Assembly: GCF_002860165.1 (NCBI RefSeq)
Contig: NZ_PGUZ01000017.1
Coordinates: forward strand, 1-64,000
Length of the DNA: 64,000 nt
Direction: 5' to 3'
Source of the DNA: Bacillus sp. V3-13
GTDB taxonomy: Bacteria > Bacillota > Bacilli > Bacillales > Cytobacillaceae
Positions 60,068 through 64,000 of this stretch are shown piece by piece. Each line of letters begins with the position of its first letter. Position 1 is the first letter of the stretch. The notes under the pieces were generated by a model, which worked only from the letters and a program-made list of their open reading frames with translations, made no database searches and was not told the DNA's origin. Position numbers and translations under genes: made by a program.

Positions 60068-61867
60068 ATGACGACATCGAAGTATTCAGAAGTATGGGAT
60101 TTGGATGTATTTTTTAAAGGCGGGAGCGACTCGGACGAATTTACAGCCCACCTCGGGAAGACTGCTGAACATATTAGCCATTTCCACGAGCGTGTGAAGC
60201 TGTGGAGCCCGGTAACGAGCTCAGCGGACAGCAAGGAGCTAACAGAATTAATTGGCGAGTTTGAGAATGTGGCAAAAATGATCCGCCAGGAAGGGGCTTT
60301 CGTCAGCTGTCTCCAGGCGCAAAATACGGAGGATCAAAAAGTAAACGCACTGCGTGTCAAGGTTACAGAATTGAGCGCCTCGTTCCAGACAGCTTTAACA
60401 GTGTTCGACCAGAAATTGACTTCGTATAATCAGGATACATGGGAAGAAATCGTGCAGAGCGAAGGTTTGCAGGACCTTGCCTTTGTGCTTTCAGAGCGCA
60501 GGGAAAGGGCAGCCGAAAAGCTGTCAAAGGAAGAGGAAACGATCATTAATCTTCTTGGTATCGACGGATATCACGGCTGGAGCCAGATGTATGATTTAAT
60601 CGTCAGCAATACAAAGATTCCATATACGGAAAACGGTGAAGAAAAGCTTCTTTCAGTCGGACAGGCCGCCAATAAATTTTCAAATCCAGACCGTTCGATT
60701 AGAAAAGAAGTGTTCCGAAATTGGGAGAAAGCGTGGAATGCGAATTCCGATTATCTTGCGAAAACGCTTAACCATCTTGCCGGTTTCCGGTTAAATGTAT
60801 ATAAAGCGCGTGGCTGGGAAGACGTCCTGAAAGAACCGCTTGATTTAAACAGGATGAAAAAAGAAACACTTGAAACGATGTGGGCGGTTATTTCCGACAA
60901 TAAAGAGCCGCTCGTTAAATTTCTAAACCGCAAAGCAAAGCTGCTCGGGCTTGAAAAACTAGGCTGGTATGACCTGGATGCCCCGCTTGGCAAAACCAAA
61001 TCAAAAATGCCGTATCAGCAAGGTGCGGAGTTTATTACAGAACAATTTGGCCTGTTCGGAGCGGAAATGGCTGATTATGCAAAAATGGCATTTGAACAGC
61101 GCTGGATTGAAGCTGAAGACCGGGCCGGCAAAGCACCGGGAGGCTTTCATACCTTTTTCCCTGAAAGCAGCCAGTCACGGATTTTTATGACATACTCCGG
61201 AACACCTTCGAACGTTTCGACATTGGCCCACGAGCTTGGCCATGGATTCCATACGTATGCGATGCGGGACCAGCATTTATTAAACCGCAATTATGCGATG
61301 AATGTCGCTGAAACAGCTTCAACCTTTGCTGAAATGATCGTCTCGGATGCTTCTGTAAAAAATGCAAAAACAGCAGAAGAAAAGCTGGCGCTGCTTGAAG
61401 ATAAAATCCAGCGTTCCGTCGCCCTGTTAATGAATATTCATGCACGATTCCTGTTTGAGACAAGATTTTACAAGGAAAGAAAGAACGGAATAGTCAGTGC
61501 GGAAAGGCTGAATGAATTAATGGTGCAGGCCCAAAAAGAAGCTTACGGGGATGTATTGGAAGAATATCATCCGTCTTTCTGGGGTTCGAAGCTGCATTTT
61601 TATATTACCGGGATTCCTTTTTACAATTTCCCGTATACATTTGGCTATTTATTCTCACTGGGAATATATGCGAGGGCGTTGGAAGAAGGAAGAGGCTATG
61701 AACAGAAATATATCGATTTGCTTAAAGATACTGCTTCAATGACGGTAGAAGAACTGGCGCAAAAGCATTTAAACGAGGATTTAACAAAAAGGGGCTTCTG
61801 GGAACAGGCTGTCAAACTGTGCATCGATGATGTCGAGGAATTCCTTGCGCTTACAGAAAATAAATAA
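60068..61867 (+). CDS. pepF: Oligoendopeptidase F family M3 metallopeptidase
   Basis: A 599-residue cytoplasmic peptidase. The zinc motif HELGHGFH (about residues 389-396), the third ligand Glu in NVAETASTFAEMIV, and the C-terminal YPYTFGYLFSLGIYARA-like segment (here NFPYTFGYLFSLGI) of the M3B group are present. It hydrolyses short peptides. AAGGGGG lies before the ATG. The neighbours give no specific role. Confidence 0.92.
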   Translation: MTTSKYSEVWDLDVFFKGGSDSDEFTAHLGKTAEHISHFHERVKLWSPVTSSADSKELTELIGEFENVAKMIRQEGAFVSCLQAQNTEDQKVNALRVKVTELSASFQTALTVFDQKLTSYNQDTWEEIVQSEGLQDLAFVLSERRERAAEKLSKEEETIINLLGIDGYHGWSQMYDLIVSNTKIPYTENGEEKLLSVGQAANKFSNPDRSIRKEVFRNWEKAWNANSDYLAKTLNHLAGFRLNVYKARGWEDVLKEPLDLNRMKKETLETMWAVISDNKEPLVKFLNRKAKLLGLEKLGWYDLDAPLGKTKSKMPYQQGAEFITEQFGLFGAEMADYAKMAFEQRWIEAEDRAGKAPGGFHTFFPESSQSRIFMTYSGTPSNVSTLAHELGHGFHTYAMRDQHLLNRNYAMNVAETASTFAEMIVSDASVKNAKTAEEKLALLEDKIQRSVALLMNIHARFLFETRFYKERKNGIVSAERLNELMVQAQKEAYGDVLEEYHPSFWGSKLHFYITGIPFYNFPYTFGYLFSLGIYARALEEGRGYEQKYIDLLKDTASMTVEELAQKHLNEDLTKRGFWEQAVKLCIDDVEEFLALTENK

Positions 61868-61892
61868 CACGTTTTAATCAGCGGCTATTGAC

Positions 61893-61932
61893 AAAATGGG
61901 TAAGAAAGAATCATTTTTCTTACCCATTTATT
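61893..61932. terminator. Terminator between pepF and the CoADR gene
   Basis: AAATGGGTAAGAAA / TTTCTTACCCATTT with a loop of about 8 nt between convergent genes. Confidence 0.75.
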
Positions 61933-62020
61933 TTCTATTGTATTTGGTGTGAACCGTTATCGAAAAGAGGCCAGTGTCCATTGTTTTTATGATGATCCTC
62001 TTAACGGTGGACCTTAACTA

Positions 62021-63673
62021 TTAAGCTCTGCCCATTCCGGATGCATATGTTTTCCATCCGCCATCCAAATTCTTCACTGCAAAGCCGTTGGCTGCCAAAA
62101 TCCTTGAGGCAAGATAGCCTCTCAGCCCAACCTGGCATGAAACATAAATCGTTTCATCTTTAGGAAACTCATTAAGATGTTGGCGAATATCTCCAAGCGG
62201 GATATTTACAGATCCGTTTACGTAACCCATTTTTCTTTCATGAGGTTCACGCACATCGATTAATATCCCGCCATTTGCGACGATCCCGTCGATTTCATGC
62301 CACTGGACAGTCTCAACGCTTCCTTCCATCATGTTGGATGCAATGTAACCAGCCATGTTTACGGGGTCCTTTGCAGATGAAAATGGCGGAGCATAGGAAA
62401 GCTCCAACTCAGCAAGGTCATTCACCGATAAATTCCCCTTAATCGCTGTTGCGATCACATCTATTCGCTTATCAACCCCATCGGTTCCAACCGCCTGTGC
62501 ACCGTAAATTTGTCCGGTTTTTTTGTCAAAAACAAGCTTTAAGGCAATGGGTGAAGCATCTGGATAATATCCGGCGTGGGAGCTTGGGTGGATATGGACA
62601 ACTGAATATTCGATACCCAGCTGCTTTAATCTTTTTTCGTTATTGCCTGTAACTGCAACGCTTAAATCAAACACCTTGGCTATCGAAGTGCCCAGCGTCC
62701 CTTTATAGGGTATTTTTTTTCCATAAATATTATCGGCGACAATCCGGCCTTGCCGATTTGCAGGTCCTGCAAGAGGAATCATGGCCGGATTTCGATTGAT
62801 ATAATCCGTAACCTCTATTACATCACCAATGGCATAAATATTTTCGTCATTGGTTTGCAGGTAATTGTTTACTTGAATCCCGCCCCGTTCCCCAATATTT
62901 AATCCTGCATCCAACGCCAGCTGATTTTCCGGTCTTACACCAATTGATAAGATTGTCATATCTGTTGCGACCTCGGTGCCACTGGTTAGTTCTATTGCGT
63001 TTCCTTTATCGTTAAAAGCTTTCACTCCGTCTCCTAAAACGAGTGTTACGCCCTTTTCCTTTAGATGACTATGAACGATGGCGGCCATTTCATAATCCAA
63101 TGGTGCCATTACCTGGTTTGCCATCTCCACTATTGTTACTTTTATTCCTCGTTCAGCAAGATTTTCTGCCATTTCCAGGCCAATAAAACCACCGCCAACT
63201 ACGACTGCCCGCTCAGGTTTTTGCCTGTCAACAAACTCCTTGATCTTGTCGGTATCCGGAATATTTCTCAACGTGAATACATTCCGGCTTTCGGATAAGC
63301 CGGGGATTTGAGGAATGATAGGCCTGGCACCGGGTGATAGAACAAGCACATCGTAACTTTCCTCGTAATGTTCATCAGTCTGAAGATTTCTGATTAAAAT
63401 GGATTTCTCGTTCCGATTAATTTTTACTGCTTCACTTAATGTTCTTATATCCAAATTGAATCTCTTTCTCATTCCTTCAGGTGTTTGGACAAGGAGCTTT
63501 TGCCGGTCCTTGATCTTTTCACCGATGTAATATGGCAAGCCGCAATTCGCAAATGAGATATGTTCCCCGCGTTCAATCAGTATGATCGTTGATTCTTCAT
63601 CCAATCTCCGCAATCTCGCTGCTGCCGAAGCACCCCCGGCAACGCCGCCTACAATAACAATTTTTTTAGACAT
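62021..63673 (-). CDS. cdr: CoA-disulfide reductase fused to a rhodanese domain
   Basis: A 550-residue protein. An FAD/NAD(P)H pyridine nucleotide-disulfide reductase part (about 1-445) has IVGGVAGGASAAARLRRLDE, the single active-site Cys44 in SFANCGLPYYIG and a second Rossmann loop VVGGGFIGLEMAENL. A rhodanese domain (about 460-550) has catalytic Cys513 in CQVGLRG. CoADR-rhodanese fusions reduce CoA disulfide or per/polysulfide and belong to sulfide/persulfide detoxification regulons. GGGGGAT precedes the ATG, and a CsoR/CstR-type operator lies in the promoter. Confidence 0.92.
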   Translation of the reverse strand: MSKKIVIVGGVAGGASAAARLRRLDEESTIILIERGEHISFANCGLPYYIGEKIKDRQKLLVQTPEGMRKRFNLDIRTLSEAVKINRNEKSILIRNLQTDEHYEESYDVLVLSPGARPIIPQIPGLSESRNVFTLRNIPDTDKIKEFVDRQKPERAVVVGGGFIGLEMAENLAERGIKVTIVEMANQVMAPLDYEMAAIVHSHLKEKGVTLVLGDGVKAFNDKGNAIELTSGTEVATDMTILSIGVRPENQLALDAGLNIGERGGIQVNNYLQTNDENIYAIGDVIEVTDYINRNPAMIPLAGPANRQGRIVADNIYGKKIPYKGTLGTSIAKVFDLSVAVTGNNEKRLKQLGIEYSVVHIHPSSHAGYYPDASPIALKLVFDKKTGQIYGAQAVGTDGVDKRIDVIATAIKGNLSVNDLAELELSYAPPFSSAKDPVNMAGYIASNMMEGSVETVQWHEIDGIVANGGILIDVREPHERKMGYVNGSVNIPLGDIRQHLNEFPKDETIYVSCQVGLRGYLASRILAANGFAVKNLDGGWKTYASGMGRA

Positions 63674-63700
63674 GCTGAATCCCCCGAATAAATTATTTTA

Positions 63701-63720
63701 ATACCTATAGGGGTATTGTA
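63701..63720 (-). promoter_or_regulatory. CsoR/CstR-type operator overlapping the -10 of the CoADR gene
   Basis: On the minus strand TACAAT (63715-63720) is a good -10, and the adjoining ATACCCCTATAGGTAT (63701-63716) is a G-tract inverted repeat of the kind bound by CsoR-family regulators, including the persulfide sensor CstR. Overlap with the -10 fits repression. No csoR/cstR gene is seen in this window. Confidence 0.6.
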
Positions 63721-63817
63721 GCATGATTTGAGAAAAACATATATGACAGAAATCCAAACTTAATTTTAATTCATTTCTTTGCATGCAGAGATTGGCATAC
63801 TTAAATAAATAGTAAAG

Positions 63818-63878
63818 AATTGTGACATTATTCATATAGCTCCATAAATGGCTGAAAATTGTGATATTGTTCATATGG
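63818..63878. repeat. Pair of 22-bp imperfect direct repeats
   Basis: Copies at 63818-63839 and 63857-63878 match at 19 of 22 positions, with core TGTGACATTATTCATAT against TGTGATATTGTTCATAT. The 39-bp offset is close to four helical turns. They lie 82 bp upstream of the last gene in the window. Confidence 0.7.
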
Positions 63879-63959
63879 ATGGACTGGAAAAGTGATTTAT
63901 ATTGGATTTAAAAGAGCGGGCAGACTTTATACCGGCAAATATAGGAAAGAGGGAGTGGG

Positions 63960-64000
63960 ATGAATTCAGGAGATTGGTTAAAACATAGATCCTATTATGT
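63960..64000 (+). CDS. N-terminus of an unidentified protein, cut by the window edge
   Basis: ATG 63960 follows GAGGGAG by 4 nt and reads MNSGDWLKHRSYYV to the edge. The W-L-x-x-R pattern near the start is common in AMP-forming acyl-CoA synthetases, but 13 residues are too few for an assignment. Confidence 0.45.
   Translation, partial: MNSGDWLKHRSYY

Overview
The window is a stretch of chromosome from an endospore-forming member of the Bacillaceae. The gene order safA - bofC - ruvAB - queA - tgt - yajC - spoVB - secDF - recJ - apt - relA - dtd - hisS - aspS - 6S RNA - tcdA - rarA - cymR - yrvO - mnmA - yrrB - recD2 - alaS - yrzL - ruvX - mltG - trmR - trhP1/P2 - udk - greA - pbpI - yrrS - yrrT - mtnN - mccAB - yrhC is the arrangement known from Bacillus subtilis and its relatives. 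Spore genes (safA, bofC, spoVB, sigK), strong AGGAGG ribosome sites and T-box leaders agree. It is not B. subtilis 168 itself: sigK is one uninterrupted frame, a 250-bp structured repeat has entered two operons, and an AT-rich accessory block sits between tcdA and rarA.

Layout. 1-2.6 kb: end of a spore-coat morphogen with a 42-bp tandem repeat, a CotS-type kinase-like gene, a 33-residue membrane peptide and bofC. 2.7-7.2 kb: Holliday-junction motor ruvAB, a small membrane protein, the queuosine genes queA-tgt, and yajC. 7.3-15.5 kb: membrane proteins (YrzE, YrbG, SpoVB flippase, SecDF), ComN, a catalytically degenerate tyrosine recombinase and a KhtT/KhtU-like cation antiporter pair. 15.7-23.3 kb: recJ-apt, relA-dtd and a five-SH3b amidase. 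23.5-28.5 kb: a T-box-controlled hisS-aspS operon, 6S-1 RNA and tcdA. 28.5-30.2 kb: accessory block with a candidate small RNA, a small membrane protein and a secreted beta-rich protein. 30.2-40.4 kb: rarA, a YczE-type membrane protein, cymR-yrvO-mnmA (sulfur control and tRNA thiolation), yrrB-recD2 and yrrD/yrrI. 40.4-53.4 kb: T-box-alaS, yrzL-ruvX-yrzB-mltG, the tRNA wobble-uridine operon trmR-trhP1-trhP2 with udk, then greA, pbpI and yrrS. 53.4-58.1 kb: the methionine-to-cysteine operon yrrT-mtnN-mccA-mccB and yrhC. 58.1-59.0 kb: a cluster of tiny ORFs, two of them YrzI-family peptides. 59-64 kb: sigK, an oligoendopeptidase F, a CoA-disulfide reductase-rhodanese fusion behind a CsoR/CstR-type operator, and the first codons of a further gene.

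Functional themes are translation (three aminoacyl-tRNA synthetases under two T-boxes, and modification enzymes for tRNA positions 34 and 37), DNA repair and recombination (ruvAB, recJ, rarA, recD2, ruvX), sulfur metabolism (cymR with its probable target operon 22 kb downstream, yrvO, mnmA, CoADR-rhodanese) and sporulation.

Most of the window is conserved core genome. The parts that are not explained by it are the covarying repeat family, the tcdA-rarA accessory block, the short transcription unit upstream of yrzI, the conflict between specifier and discriminator-pairing base in the hisS T-box, and the paired direct repeats at the right edge. All family assignments were made by reading the sequence; no database search was run.
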